Assembly (NCBI GenBank): GCA_905215475.1
Contig: CAJMPW010000002.1
Coordinates: 62,001-126,000, forward strand
DNA from: CAG-103 sp905215475
Lineage (GTDB): Bacteria; Bacillota; Clostridia; Oscillospirales; Oscillospiraceae
Length of the DNA stretch: 64,000 nt
Direction: 5' to 3'
The position numbers and the translations under genes are program-made. The notes below the pieces were generated by a model. It was not told the origin of the DNA, ran no database searches, and was given only the letters and a program-made list of their open reading frames with translations. Of the stretch, positions 8,121-17,068 are shown in pieces. The first letter of the stretch is position 1. Each line of letters starts with the position of its first letter.

Positions 8121-8560
8121 CTGCGCAAGCGCGTGCCATCCAACCCGAGACGGGCCTTGCCCCCTCGGGCTCCCCTGCTGCTCAGTCATCCCACGCTCGC
8201 GCCGCATTTCCTGCCCGGACATAGAACAAACCCCAGATGGTGTTGCCCATCTGGGGTTCGTCGGCTTGCTGCGCAAGCGCGTGCCATCTCATCCGAGGCG
8301 GGCCTTGCCCCCTCGGGCTCCCCTGCTGCTCTATCGTCCCACGCTCGCGCCGCATTTCCTGCCCGGACATAGAACAAACCCCAGATGGTGTTGCCCATCT
8401 GGGGTTCGTCGGCTTGCTGCGCAAGCGCGTGCCATCTCATCCGAGGCGGGCCTTGCCCCCTCGGACTCCCCTGCTGCTCAGTCACATGACCTACCGCATC
8501 GTTTTTCACCCAAACGCAGAACAAACCCCAGATGGTGTTACCCATCTGGGGTTCGTTCAA
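8121..8560. repeat. Three tandem 148-bp units, each with a strong hairpin
   Basis: Units begin at 8121, 8269 and 8417, an exact 148-base period. Each starts ctgcgcaagcgcgtgccatc, carries a gccttgccccctcgg block and ends in a perfect hairpin AACCCCAGATGG / CCATCTGGGGTT (8229-8258, 8377-8406, 8524-8553). Units 1 and 2 share a catttcctgcccggacatag block that unit 3 lacks. The frames crossing them on both strands look like shadows. The hairpins could act as terminators for htrA, which converges from the right. Confidence 0.9.
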
Positions 8561-8596
8561 TAGAGAGGAGAATATGAGGAGGGAGAAACTATCAAA

Positions 8597-9892
8597 TTAA
8601 GAGATGTCGTTCGTGTCGACGAGCTTGACTTTGACGTCGAACGTTTTGCCGTCGCGGTAGATGGTCAGGGTGACGGTGTCGCCCACCTGCAGGCCATCCT
8701 TGACGGCACTGACATCGTAGGTAGTGGTCACGGGCTTGCCGTTGACCGCCAGAAGCATATCGCCGGACTGGATGCCCTTCTTCTCGGCGTCCGAGCCCTC
8801 AGCGACGTCGCTGATATAAAGCCCCTCGGGCAGATCATAGTAGTCCGAAGCGGCGGAGGAGATCGCACCCACGGTGATGCCGATGCTCACGCGGCCGAAA
8901 ACACGGCCGTCTGCCAGCAGGGCGTTGACGATCGGCCGGATGACCGCCGTCGGGATCGCAAAGCCGATGCCCTCCACGCCGGTGGACAGCGCCTTCATGT
9001 TTGTGATGCCGATCACCTGCCCATACATATTGATGAGCGGGCCGCCGGAGTTGCCCTCGTTGATGGCGGCGTTGGTCTGCAGGAGGGTCATGCTGTGCCC
9101 GTTGTAGACCATGTCGCGGTTGATGGCGGAGATGATGCCGTTGGTCATCGTCCAGCGCAGCTGCTCGCCGAGCGGGTTGCCGATGGACACGACGTCATCG
9201 CCGACCTGCAAGGAACTGGAGTCGCCGAACTCGGCGGGGGTGAGCCCCTGTGCGTCGATCTTGAGCACGGCAATGTCGCTCACGGCATCTGCGCCGACGA
9301 GCGCACCCGTATACTCGGTGCCGTCCGACGTGGTCACGGTGACGCTCTTCGCGCCGTCGAGCACGTGCGTGTTCGTGACGATATAGCCGTCGCTCGTGAG
9401 CACGATGCCCGTGCCGGTGCTGTATTCGCCGCGGCGGATGTCGGCATGGATGCCGACGACGGACGGCAGGCACTTGGCATACACGCTCTGCAGCGAGAGC
9501 GCGCTGCCGCCGGCGGGCTGGAGCGCCATGGTCACGCCGGAATTTGTCGGCGCGCCCGGCAGCTCGTTCTTGCCGGTGACGGTGGTGTCATCGTCCGGTT
9601 CGTCCTGTGGGATCGTCACGCTGCCGTGCTGTCCGGGGTCGACGGCGGGAACGGAAGTGCGTCCGCGCGCCGCGAACACATAGCACGAGGCGATGATCAG
9701 TACCAACACGCCGAGAATGATCATCGTGATCTTCAGTCCCTGATGGGACGCTTTCTTCGGTGCGGCGGTCTGCGACGGACTCCAGTAGGAATCGTAGGAA
9801 CCGTAGCAGCCGTTTCCGGATGCTTCGCTGCGGGGCGCGGTGTAGCCGGCCTCATACCAGTCGGACTCCGGTTTGCGAACGTTGTCGTACAT
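8597..9892 (-). CDS. htrA: HtrA/DegP-type serine protease, membrane-anchored
   Basis: 431 residues. A cytoplasmic N-terminus rich in Tyr, Ser and Gly (about 1-50) precedes one membrane segment (ITMIILGVLVLIIASCYVF). The extracytoplasmic S1C protease domain follows, with catalytic residues in VTNTHVLDGA (His), SDIAVLKID (Asp) and NEGNSGGPLI (Ser). A C-terminal PDZ domain (about 325-425; GLYISDVAEGSDAEKKGIQSGD) completes it. It degrades or refolds damaged exported proteins. GGGAGG lies 8 bases before the ATG. The downstream end meets the triple 148-bp repeat. The two-component system next door is a plausible regulator (inference from position only). Confidence 0.94.
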   Translation of the reverse strand: MYDNVRKPESDWYEAGYTAPRSEASGNGCYGSYDSYWSPSQTAAPKKASHQGLKITMIILGVLVLIIASCYVFAARGRTSVPAVDPGQHGSVTIPQDEPDDDTTVTGKNELPGAPTNSGVTMALQPAGGSALSLQSVYAKCLPSVVGIHADIRRGEYSTGTGIVLTSDGYIVTNTHVLDGAKSVTVTTSDGTEYTGALVGADAVSDIAVLKIDAQGLTPAEFGDSSSLQVGDDVVSIGNPLGEQLRWTMTNGIISAINRDMVYNGHSMTLLQTNAAINEGNSGGPLINMYGQVIGITNMKALSTGVEGIGFAIPTAVIRPIVNALLADGRVFGRVSIGITVGAISSAASDYYDLPEGLYISDVAEGSDAEKKGIQSGDMLLAVNGKPVTTTYDVSAVKDGLQVGDTVTLTIYRDGKTFDVKVKLVDTNDIS

Positions 9893-9987
9893 GTTGGTGT
9901 CCCTCCCAAGGAACGATGTGATGATAACACATGATTTTGTGCTGCTTATGAATGGAAAACGAACATTCTATGAATTCCGCGAACAAT

Positions 9988-11475
9988 TCATGAACTCTTG
10001 CGCCCGCCCCGGCGGCCGGTGTTTTCGGGCTTGGCGGTGGGCTTGGGCGCGGGCTTTGCGAGCGTGAGCGTGAACACAAACTCCGTCTCCCCGTCGCGGC
10101 TCGTGACGGCGATGTCTTCGCCGTGCGCATCGAGGATGCTCTTGACCAGATACAGCCCGAGCCCCACGCCGTCACGGTCGAGGCTGCGGCTGCGGTCGGA
10201 CTTGTGGAAGCGGTCGAAGATGAACGGCAGGTCGTCGGCGGGGATAGTCTCGCCGTGATCGCGCACGGAGACGTAGGCCTTCCCCTCCGACTTCCAGAGC
10301 GAGACGCACAGCGTGCTGCCGGGCGCGGCAAATTTGACGGCGTTGTCCATCAGATTATAGAGCACGCGCGTGATGGCGTCCGGGTCGCCGAGCACGAGCA
10401 TCGGGTCCTCCGGAAGCTGGAGGTCGACGTCGAGCTGCTTGTCGTTGGCGCGCGCCTCAAAGCTGAGCATGGCGCTGACGATCTTGTCCGAGATGTCAAA
10501 TTCGCGCCGGCGCGTCAGATCCTCGCCCGTGCTCTCCATGCGCGACATATCCAGCATGCTGCGCACAAGGCGCGAGAGGCGGCGCGTCTCGTCGGCGATG
10601 GTGACGAGGTATTTGTCCTCCTGATCCTTGGGGATCGTGCCGTCGAGAATGCCGTCGGCAAAGCCGGCGATGGTGGTCATGGGCGTCTTGAGCTCATGCG
10701 AGACGTTGGCGATGAAGGCGTTGCGGCGCTCCTCACTCGTCTCGAGCGAGTCCGCCATGGTGTTGAACGCCGAAATGAGCGCGCCGACCTCGTCGGTGCG
10801 TCCGTCATCCGTGACGCGGGCGGAAAAATCGCCGTGGGCGAATTTCTTGGCGGCGACGGCCATCTCATCGAGCGGCTGCGCCATGCGCTTGCTCGTCACG
10901 AGTGAGAGCAGCAGCGCGATCATCATCACGGCAGCGGACGCCGCGAGAAACACCCACAAAAACGTGCGCCAGCCGGAAATAATTGTGGCGCTGTTGGTCG
11001 TCACGAACACGTAGCCGATGATGCGCGCGGCCGAGCCGATGGTGATCGGCTGGGCGACGACGTAGTGCGCGGAGCTGTAAAACCCGCCGAGACTCGTGAT
11101 GGAGTTGAGCCGTCCCTCGCTGCGCAGCTGGGTCACGGCGCTGCCGGTGAGCGTGCGGCCGAGGTGCTCGCAGGCGATGTTCCGGCACGAGCAGGACACG
11201 ATCGTCCCGTCGGTGTCGGTGATGAAGATGTGGTTGCCGGTCGACTGCGCGAGCGTGCTGATGACCATGCGCAGGTCCCAGCTCGTGAGCTCGCCGCCGC
11301 GCACGAGCGCCTGCGCCGCATGGCTGACCTCCCCGGCGTTGGAGACCATATTGTCGCGGTATTCGCTGATGACATAGCTGCGGCCGAGGAACACGAACGC
11401 CGTGCCGAGGATCAGAAAGCTGAAGAGCACCATGGCGGCGGTCGCGGCGAAGTTTTTGAAATAGATACTCTTCAC
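9988..11475 (-). CDS. Sensor histidine kinase, HAMP type
   Basis: 495 residues from a GTG start at 11475. Two membrane segments (about 12-32 and 171-192) bracket an extracytoplasmic sensor region that has three cysteines (SCSCRNIAC, 95-102). A HAMP domain (about 193-245), HisKA box (FIANVSHELKTPMT, phospho-His 260) and HATPase domain with N, G1 and G2 boxes (NLMDNAVKFA, DGVGLGLYLV) follow. It is PhoR/WalK-like in layout. The kinase phosphorylates the response regulator encoded immediately upstream; the stop and start are directly adjacent (TAA-GTG). The signal is unknown. The C-terminal tail is basic and Pro/Lys-rich. Confidence 0.93.
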   Translation of the reverse strand: MKSIYFKNFAATAAMVLFSFLILGTAFVFLGRSYVISEYRDNMVSNAGEVSHAAQALVRGGELTSWDLRMVISTLAQSTGNHIFITDTDGTIVSCSCRNIACEHLGRTLTGSAVTQLRSEGRLNSITSLGGFYSSAHYVVAQPITIGSAARIIGYVFVTTNSATIISGWRTFLWVFLAASAAVMMIALLLSLVTSKRMAQPLDEMAVAAKKFAHGDFSARVTDDGRTDEVGALISAFNTMADSLETSEERRNAFIANVSHELKTPMTTIAGFADGILDGTIPKDQEDKYLVTIADETRRLSRLVRSMLDMSRMESTGEDLTRRREFDISDKIVSAMLSFEARANDKQLDVDLQLPEDPMLVLGDPDAITRVLYNLMDNAVKFAAPGSTLCVSLWKSEGKAYVSVRDHGETIPADDLPFIFDRFHKSDRSRSLDRDGVGLGLYLVKSILDAHGEDIAVTSRDGETEFVFTLTLAKPAPKPTAKPENTGRRGGRKSS

Positions 11476-12165
11476 TTACGTCTCTTCCGCTTCGAACTTA
11501 TAGCCCACGCCCCAGACGGTCTTGAGCGCCCACTTGTCGGACACGCCCTCTAACTTTTCGCGCAGGCGCTTGATGTGCACGTCCACGGTGCGGCTGTCGC
11601 CGAAGTAGTCAAAGCCCCACACCTCGTCGAGCAACTGGTTGCGGGTGTAGACGCGGTTGGGCGTGGCCGCAAGGTGGTACAAAAGCTCCATCTCCTTGGG
11701 CGGCGTGTCGACCTTTTTGCCGTCGACGATCAGCTCATAGGAGTCGAGGTTGATGACGAGCTTGTCGAAGGTGAGCTTCTTGCTCTGGGGCTTGCCGTCG
11801 TCGCCGGTGCGGCGCAGCACGGCGTGCACGCGCGCAAGCAGCTCCTTGACCTCAAAGGGCTTGACGATGTAGTCGTCGGCGCCCATCTCCAGACCGGAGA
11901 CCTTGTCCTCGGTCTCGCCCTTGGCGGTGAGCATGATGATGGGCATCTTCATGCTCTTGCGCAGCTCGCGGCAGACCTGCCAGCCGTCCATCACGGGCAG
12001 CATGATATCGAGCAGCACAAGGTCGGGCTGGATCTCCTTGGCCATCTCGACGGCCTTGCCGCCGTCGGCCGCGTGCGACACCTCAAAGCCGTCCTTCTGC
12101 AGGTACAGACGCAGCAATTCCGCGATGTTGATATCGTCCTCCACGACGAGCACTTTCTGGCTCAT
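11476..12165 (-). CDS. OmpR/PhoB-family response regulator
   Basis: 229 residues. Receiver domain with acidic pocket ED at 9-11, phospho-acceptor Asp53 (LVLLDIMLPVMDG), Thr in IIMLTA and Lys in DDYIVKPF. The winged-helix DNA-binding domain (about 130-226) includes RTVDVHIKRLREKLE and TVWGVGYKF. It is co-transcribed with the sensor kinase. GGAGG precedes ATG at 12165 by 8 bases. The closest overall likeness is to WalR/PhoP/RegX3-type regulators, but the regulon cannot be assigned from sequence alone. Confidence 0.95.
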   Translation of the reverse strand: MSQKVLVVEDDINIAELLRLYLQKDGFEVSHAADGGKAVEMAKEIQPDLVLLDIMLPVMDGWQVCRELRKSMKMPIIMLTAKGETEDKVSGLEMGADDYIVKPFEVKELLARVHAVLRRTGDDGKPQSKKLTFDKLVINLDSYELIVDGKKVDTPPKEMELLYHLAATPNRVYTRNQLLDEVWGFDYFGDSRTVDVHIKRLREKLEGVSDKWALKTVWGVGYKFEAEET

Positions 12166-12314
12166 GTGATGTTGCCTCCTTCACCGGCGCGGTGCGCCGG
12201 GCATAATGATCCAATGGTTCGTTCTATTATAAACAATCGGCGCGTATTTTTCATGTCCAATCTGTAAAATCCGCGCCCGCACGGCCGCGCGGCGCTCGCA
12301 GCGCGCAAAAGGCA

Positions 12315-12343
12315 TTTACAAGACCGCGAAAATGTTGTATGGT
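12315..12343 (+). promoter_or_regulatory. Promoter of aroC
   Basis: TTTACA (12315-12320), 17-base spacer, TATGGT (12338-12343), about 40 bases before the aroC ATG. A TATAAT-like box on the opposite strand (12226-12231) may serve the response regulator operon. Confidence 0.55.
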
Positions 12344-12384
12344 TAACTGTAAACCTATTTTTGAACGAACAGCGAGGCAACCGC

Positions 12385-13392
12385 ATGAACACCTATGGCG
12401 AACGCGTAAAAGTGACGATCTTCGGCGAGTCGCACGGCCCGGCGATCGGCGTCGTGCTCGACGGCGTCCCGGCCGGAGAGCGCATCGATATGGACGCCGT
12501 GCGCATTCAGATGCGCCGGCGCGCCCCCGGCTCGTCCGACCTGACGACCCACCGCTCCGAGACCGACGATCCGCTCGTGATGAGCGGCATTCTCAACGGC
12601 GTGACGACCGGCGCGCCCATCTCGGCCATCTTCCGCAACAAGGACCAGAACAGCGCGGCCTACCACCCGGAGATCCCGCGCCCGAGCCACGCGGACTATG
12701 CCGCGACCGTGCGCTTCGGCGGCCACGCCGACCTGCGCGGCGGCGGCCCGTTCAGCGGCCGGCTCACGGCGTGCCTCGTGTTTGCCGGGGCGGTCTGCCG
12801 CCAGATCCTCGAGCGGCGCGGCATCACGATCACCGCTAACGCCGTGCGCGTCGGCCAGGCGACGGGCAAGGAGCTCAACTTTGACATGAAGCGCGCCATC
12901 CTCGATGCGCGCAGCGCCGGTGACTCCGTCGGCAGCGAGCTTGAGTGCGTCGTCACGGGCGTGCCCGCCGGCGTCGGCGGACTGCTCTTCGGCGGCATGG
13001 AGAGCCACATCGCCGGTATGCTCTACGCCATCCCCGGCGTGAAGGGCGTGGAGTTTGGCCGCGGCTTTGCCCTTGCCGAAATGCGCGGCAGCGAGGCAAA
13101 CGACCCCATCCGCCTGCAAAACGGACGCATCACCATGGCGTCCAACAACGCCGGCGGCATCAACGGCGGCATCACCAACGGCATGCCGCTCGTCGTGCGC
13201 ATGGCCCTGCGGCCGACGCCGTCGATCGCGTGCGAGCAGCCGTCGGTCGACCTCGTGACCATGGAGGAGACGCCGCTGCGCATCACCGGCCGGCACGACC
13301 CGTGCCTTGCCCCGCGCGCGATCCCCGTCATGGAGGCCGCGCTCGCCTGCTGCGTGCTCGACGCCATGCTCGACAGCGCCGCCACGATCTGA
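12385..13392 (+). CDS. aroC: Chorismate synthase
   Basis: 335 residues from ATG at 12385, with GAGG 9 bases upstream. A TTG at 12361 in the same frame lacks a ribosome site and is not conserved. Hallmarks: N-terminal FGESHGPAIGVVLDG, the RGGGPFSGRLTA stretch, and NNAGGINGGITNG with MALRPTPS. The enzyme uses reduced FMN to eliminate phosphate from EPSP to give chorismate, the last step of the common aromatic pathway. Other aro genes are absent here. The protein is slightly shorter than the usual 350-390. Confidence 0.96.
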   Translation: MNTYGERVKVTIFGESHGPAIGVVLDGVPAGERIDMDAVRIQMRRRAPGSSDLTTHRSETDDPLVMSGILNGVTTGAPISAIFRNKDQNSAAYHPEIPRPSHADYAATVRFGGHADLRGGGPFSGRLTACLVFAGAVCRQILERRGITITANAVRVGQATGKELNFDMKRAILDARSAGDSVGSELECVVTGVPAGVGGLLFGGMESHIAGMLYAIPGVKGVEFGRGFALAEMRGSEANDPIRLQNGRITMASNNAGGINGGITNGMPLVVRMALRPTPSIACEQPSVDLVTMEETPLRITGRHDPCLAPRAIPVMEAALACCVLDAMLDSAATI

Positions 13393-13406
13393 GAAAGGAG
13401 CCCATC

Positions 13407-14417
13407 ATGGACGAACACAAGACCCCCGAAGAAATCATCAACGACAACGCCGCGCCGGACGCGCCGGAGACCGACGCCCCCGAAGCGTGCGCGCAGCCGG
13501 AAGAAGTCACAGCCGGCGAGACCGCCGCTGCCGAGACCGACACCGCCGAAGTCCCCGCCGGCGAAGCCGATGCTGCCGAAGCCCCCGCGCCGGCGGAGAA
13601 AAAGCCCATGAGCGTCCGCGCGCGTCACGCGCTCCGGCGCGGTGTGGCCGGTCTGCTGGCGGCCATCGTGCTGCTGGCGGCGTCCGGCTTCGGCGTGTTC
13701 CGCATCGCCCGCGGCGCGCAGGAGATCGCTGGCACGTTCGATGCTGACCCCGGCTCATTCGTGCAGCATGACATTACTTTTATCCTCAACACGTTTTCCG
13801 ACCCCAACGGCGGCAGCGCGCAGTACGGCGTTGTGCCCATCGGCGGCAAGCTCGTGGCCTTCCGCTTCCCCGCGCGCTGGAACGCCTCGGTCAAGACCAT
13901 TTCCGATGCGACGACAAGCGTTCTCTCCGGCCAGAGCTACTCGGTCGACAGCTTCATCCGCGTCACCGGCACGGTCAAGACCATGCCGGACGCCGTCTCG
14001 TCCGCGCTCTACGACTGGTACACGGAAAACCACGCCTACCTGCAGCAGATCGGCGCGATCGGCGACAGTGAGGACGCGGCCGACTACCTGCCCGACGCGA
14101 TCGTGCGCGTGGACACCGTCGGCAGCATCCCGCAGGGCTGGGTCGAGGGGCTGACGGTCGCCGCCGTCGCCTGCCTGATCTACGCCATCGTGGTGCTCAT
14201 CCGCATCCTCTGCGGCAAGTATGAGCAGGAAAAGCTGCCGGACATCACCTTCGAGCTCGTGGACATGACGTCCGAGACGGAAGATGCCCCGGAGGCGGAT
14301 GCTGCGCCGGAGACCGAACCGGAAGCCGAGCCGGAGACCGAGCCGGAAGCCGAACCGGAAGCCGAGACCGCGCAGCCCGAGAAAAACGAAGAAACCGAGG
14401 ACACACCTGATGTCTGA
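13407..14417 (+). CDS. Acidic two-segment membrane protein of unknown function
   Basis: 336 residues from ATG at 13407, with AAAGGAG 7 bases upstream. The first about 70 residues are an acidic Ala/Glu/Pro/Thr-rich region. A membrane segment (about 78-98; GVAGLLAAIVLLAASGFGVF) follows, then about 150 extracytoplasmic residues, a second membrane segment (VEGLTVAAVACLIYAIVVLI), and a cytoplasmic tail with short TEPEAEPE repeats. Both acidic ends would be cytoplasmic. No family was recognised. It sits between aroC and a methyltransferase and overlaps the latter by 8 bases. Confidence 0.8.
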   Translation: MDEHKTPEEIINDNAAPDAPETDAPEACAQPEEVTAGETAAAETDTAEVPAGEADAAEAPAPAEKKPMSVRARHALRRGVAGLLAAIVLLAASGFGVFRIARGAQEIAGTFDADPGSFVQHDITFILNTFSDPNGGSAQYGVVPIGGKLVAFRFPARWNASVKTISDATTSVLSGQSYSVDSFIRVTGTVKTMPDAVSSALYDWYTENHAYLQQIGAIGDSEDAADYLPDAIVRVDTVGSIPQGWVEGLTVAAVACLIYAIVVLIRILCGKYEQEKLPDITFELVDMTSETEDAPEADAAPETEPEAEPETEPEAEPEAETAQPEKNEETEDTPDV

Positions 14418-15531
14418 TCACAAACTTTGCGTGCCGTGCCTGTTCGGGCTCGAGGGTCCGCTCGGCAATGAGCTGCGCCACATGGGGCTGCGCGATGTCA
14501 TGCCCGAAAACGGTCGCGTGCGCTGCACCGGAACGGATGCGGACATCGCGCGCATGAACATCCGCTGCCGCTTCGGCGAGCGCGTGCTGCTCGAGCTGGG
14601 CAGCTTCCCCGCGCCGACGTTTGACGCGCTCTTTGAGGGCGTCAAGGCGCTGCCGTGGGCGGACTATCTGCCGGCGGACGCGGCCTTCCCCGTCAAGGGC
14701 TACAGTCTGGAATCGGCGCTGCACTCCGTGCCCGGCTGCCAGAAGATCATCAAAAAAGCCGTCGTCGAGTCGCTCAAGCGGCGCTACCGCGTCGGCTGGT
14801 TCGCCGAGACCGGCGCCTTGTACCAGATCCAGTTCTCGCTCGTGCGCGACACGGCGACCGTCTACCTCGACACGACCGGCACACCGCTGCACAAGCGCGG
14901 CTACCGTCCGGCGCACGTGGCGGCGCCTCTGCGCGAGACGCTGGCCGCCGCGCTCGTGGACATCGCGGGCTACCGCGGCCGGGGTGACTTCTGCGACCCG
15001 TTTTGCGGCAGCGGCACCATCGCCATCGAGGCGGCGCTGGCCGCCAAGGGGCGCGCGCCCGGCATCCACCGCGACTTTGCCGCCATGCAGTGGGCATGGC
15101 TGCCGGCCGAGGTCTGGCCGCAGGCGCGCGAAGAAGCGCGCGCACGCGAGTTTCACGGCGACTACCACATCTTCGCCTCCGACATCGACCCGCGCGCCGT
15201 CGCCATGGCGCGCGACAATGCCCGCCGCGCCGGCGTGGACGACTGCATCACGTTCGCCGTCGCCGACGCGCGGGAATTTGACCGCACGACCGAGCGCGGC
15301 GTCATCGTCACGAACCCGCCCTACGGCGAGCGCCTGATGGAAAAGCGCGAGGCCGAGGCGCTCTACGCCGCCTTCGGCGCAGCCTACGCCAAGACCGCGC
15401 ACTGGAAGCTCTACCTCCTGTCGTCGCACACGGAGTTTGAGCGCACGTTCGGCCGCCCGGCGGACAAGAAGCGCAAGCTCTACAACGGCACGCTCCGCTG
15501 CGACCTGTTCCAGTACACGAAGGACGTGTGA
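14410..15531 (+). CDS. THUMP-domain rRNA (guanine-N2) methyltransferase, RlmL/YpsC type
   Basis: 373 residues. The N-terminal THUMP-type RNA-binding region (about 1-155) is followed by the UPF0020 methyltransferase domain. That domain has the SAM-binding FCDPFCGSGTIAIEAAL, the acidic DIDPRAVAMARDNA loop and the catalytic NPPYGERL. It matches the single-domain Gram-positive counterparts of the RlmL N-terminal half, which methylate 23S rRNA guanines. The start at 14410 overlaps the stop of the preceding membrane-protein gene, so it is read from the same transcript as aroC. RNA target is inferred from family. Confidence 0.9.
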   Translation: MSDHKLCVPCLFGLEGPLGNELRHMGLRDVMPENGRVRCTGTDADIARMNIRCRFGERVLLELGSFPAPTFDALFEGVKALPWADYLPADAAFPVKGYSLESALHSVPGCQKIIKKAVVESLKRRYRVGWFAETGALYQIQFSLVRDTATVYLDTTGTPLHKRGYRPAHVAAPLRETLAAALVDIAGYRGRGDFCDPFCGSGTIAIEAALAAKGRAPGIHRDFAAMQWAWLPAEVWPQAREEARAREFHGDYHIFASDIDPRAVAMARDNARRAGVDDCITFAVADAREFDRTTERGVIVTNPPYGERLMEKREAEALYAAFGAAYAKTAHWKLYLLSSHTEFERTFGRPADKKRKLYNGTLRCDLFQYTKDV

Positions 15532-15597
15532 GGCGGCAGGCCGGTGCATATGCTCACACCGGTAGTTAAAAATCCGCAAATATTCACGATTTCCCCC

Positions 15598-15626
15598 TTG
15601 CGCGTCCGCGATGCGCGCGGTATAGT
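15598..15626 (+). promoter_or_regulatory. Promoter of the lipid kinase gene
   Basis: TTGCGC (15598-15603), 17-base spacer, TATAGT (15621-15626), about 35 bases before the gene. The spacer is very GC-rich. Confidence 0.5.
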
Positions 15627-15662
15627 TGTTGTATTATTTTGTCGAAAGTGCAGGAATTTGCT

Positions 15663-16595
15663 ATGAAACATCTGTTCATCGTCAATCCCGTCGCCGGCGG
15701 CAAGGACCGGCGCGAATACGTGGCCGAGCAGGCGCGTCTCGCACTCGAGGGCAGCGAGGACGCTTACGAGGTCTATGTCACGACCGCGCCCATGGACGCG
15801 TGTGCCAAGATCGCCGCTGAGGCGACCTCCGGCGAGGAGCTGCGGGTGTATGCCTGCGGCGGCGACGGCACGCTCAACGAGTGCGTCAACGGCGCCGTCG
15901 GCCACAGCAACGTCGCCGTGACGCATTTCCCCTGCGGCACGGGCAACGACTTCATCAAGATGTTCGGCGAGGAAAAGGCGCGCTTTTCCGACCTTGCCGA
16001 TCTCGTGCACGGCGAGGTGCGCCCCTTTGACATCATCGAGTGCTGCGGGCGCTACGCGCTCAACATCTGCTCGGTCGGCATCGACGCGCGCATCGGCACC
16101 GAGGTGCACCAGTATCACGACAGCTACATTTTCTCCGCCGTGGCAAACCTCTTCAAGGGCATCGCCCAGCCGCTGACCGTGCGCGGCTGCGGCATGGAGT
16201 ATTCCGGCGGCACGTCGCTCATCTGCGCGTGCAACGGCCGGTTCTACGGCGGCGGCTTCAACCCCATCCCCGACTCCATGCCCGACAACGGCAAGCTGGA
16301 GTTTCTCGTCGTGCGCGATGTCTCGCGCCTGCAGTTCATCCGGCTCGTCGGCAAATACGCCAAGGGGCGCTACCGTGAGCTGGAAAAGTACATCATGCAC
16401 CTTGAGGGCGACCACCTTGAGATCGACAGCGAAAACGAGATCGTCGTCAACATCGACGGCGAGGCGCTCTACGGCAAGCACGTGAATTTCGACCTCATCC
16501 CCGGCGGCGTGAACTTCCTCGTGCCGGCGAATATGGCCTTCTTCCACCCCGAGACCGCGGGCGGCCACGAGACGCGCGAATTTGTCCATTCCTGA
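15663..16595 (+). CDS. Diacylglycerol/lipid kinase family protein (DagK fold)
   Basis: 310 residues from ATG at 15663 (AGGA upstream). A TTG at 15639 in frame is less likely. The DagK catalytic domain shows NPVAGGKDR, GGDGTLNE and PCGTGNDF, the ATP-site glycine loops of this family. The C-terminal beta domain contains NGRFYGGGFNPIP and IDGE. It phosphorylates a lipid, probably diacylglycerol as in DgkB, which recycles it into phospholipid synthesis. YegS-like lipids are an alternative. It has its own promoter and is not linked to groESL. Confidence 0.9.
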   Translation: MKHLFIVNPVAGGKDRREYVAEQARLALEGSEDAYEVYVTTAPMDACAKIAAEATSGEELRVYACGGDGTLNECVNGAVGHSNVAVTHFPCGTGNDFIKMFGEEKARFSDLADLVHGEVRPFDIIECCGRYALNICSVGIDARIGTEVHQYHDSYIFSAVANLFKGIAQPLTVRGCGMEYSGGTSLICACNGRFYGGGFNPIPDSMPDNGKLEFLVVRDVSRLQFIRLVGKYAKGRYRELEKYIMHLEGDHLEIDSENEIVVNIDGEALYGKHVNFDLIPGGVNFLVPANMAFFHPETAGGHETREFVHS

Positions 16596-16642
16596 CGAAA
16601 AACGCGGTCATAAAACGTTTACAAAAAAATTTCGTCAGGGGC

Positions 16643-16670
16643 TTGATAATCCGAAAATTTGTGGTATAGT
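16643..16670 (+). promoter_or_regulatory. Promoter of groESL
   Basis: TTGATA (16643-16648), 16-base spacer, TATAGT (16665-16670). It lies directly upstream of the CIRCE operator, so HrcA bound there would block it. Confidence 0.75.
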
Positions 16671-16672
16671 AT

Positions 16673-16711
16673 GATGCGTTAGCACTCCGGGGAATTGAGT
16701 GCTAACGCATC
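16673..16711 (+). promoter_or_regulatory. CIRCE operator (HrcA binding site)
   Basis: TTAGCACTC (16679-16687), a 9-base spacer and GAGTGCTAA (16697-16705) form a perfect CIRCE element. The symmetry extends six bases each way (GATGCG ... CGCATC). HrcA repressor binds this DNA and is released on heat shock. hrcA itself is not in the window. Confidence 0.97.
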
Positions 16712-16747
16712 GCTTTTTTGTATTCATTTTTAGGAGGCATATAGATT

Positions 16748-17032
16748 ATGAAACTCAAACCGTTGGCAGACCGTGTGATCCTCAAGCAGTTCAAGGCCGA
16801 GGAAAAGACCAAGAGCGGCCTGATCCTGGCAGCATCCGCGCAGGAGAAGCCCGAGATGTTCGAGGTCGTCGAAGTCGGCCCGGGCGGCATGGTGGACGGC
16901 AACGAAGTGAAGATGACCGTCGCTGCCGGTGACCGCGTGATCGTCGGCAAGTACTCCGGCACCACCGTGAAGGTGGACGGCGAGGAGTATTCCATCGTGC
17001 GCCAGAGCGACATTCTGGCCGTCGTCGAGTAA
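16748..17032 (+). CDS. groES: Co-chaperonin GroES
   Basis: 94 residues, the usual size. The family start MKLKPLADRVILKQ and the mobile loop region (EEKTKSGLILAASAQEKPEM) are clear. The C-terminal VDGEEYSIVRQSDILAVVE is also typical. GroES caps the GroEL ring during protein folding. AGGAGG lies 10 bases before ATG. It is first in the CIRCE-controlled operon, 36 bases ahead of groEL. Confidence 0.97.
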   Translation: MKLKPLADRVILKQFKAEEKTKSGLILAASAQEKPEMFEVVEVGPGGMVDGNEVKMTVAAGDRVIVGKYSGTTVKVDGEEYSIVRQSDILAVVE

Positions 17033-17068
17033 GACACTACTGCTTGGATTCATTAGGAGGCTTTCATT

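Noticed and set aside
8121..8560. A CRISPR array
   Set aside because: The repeated unit is 148 bases and nearly the whole unit is repeated; there are no short repeats with unique spacers.
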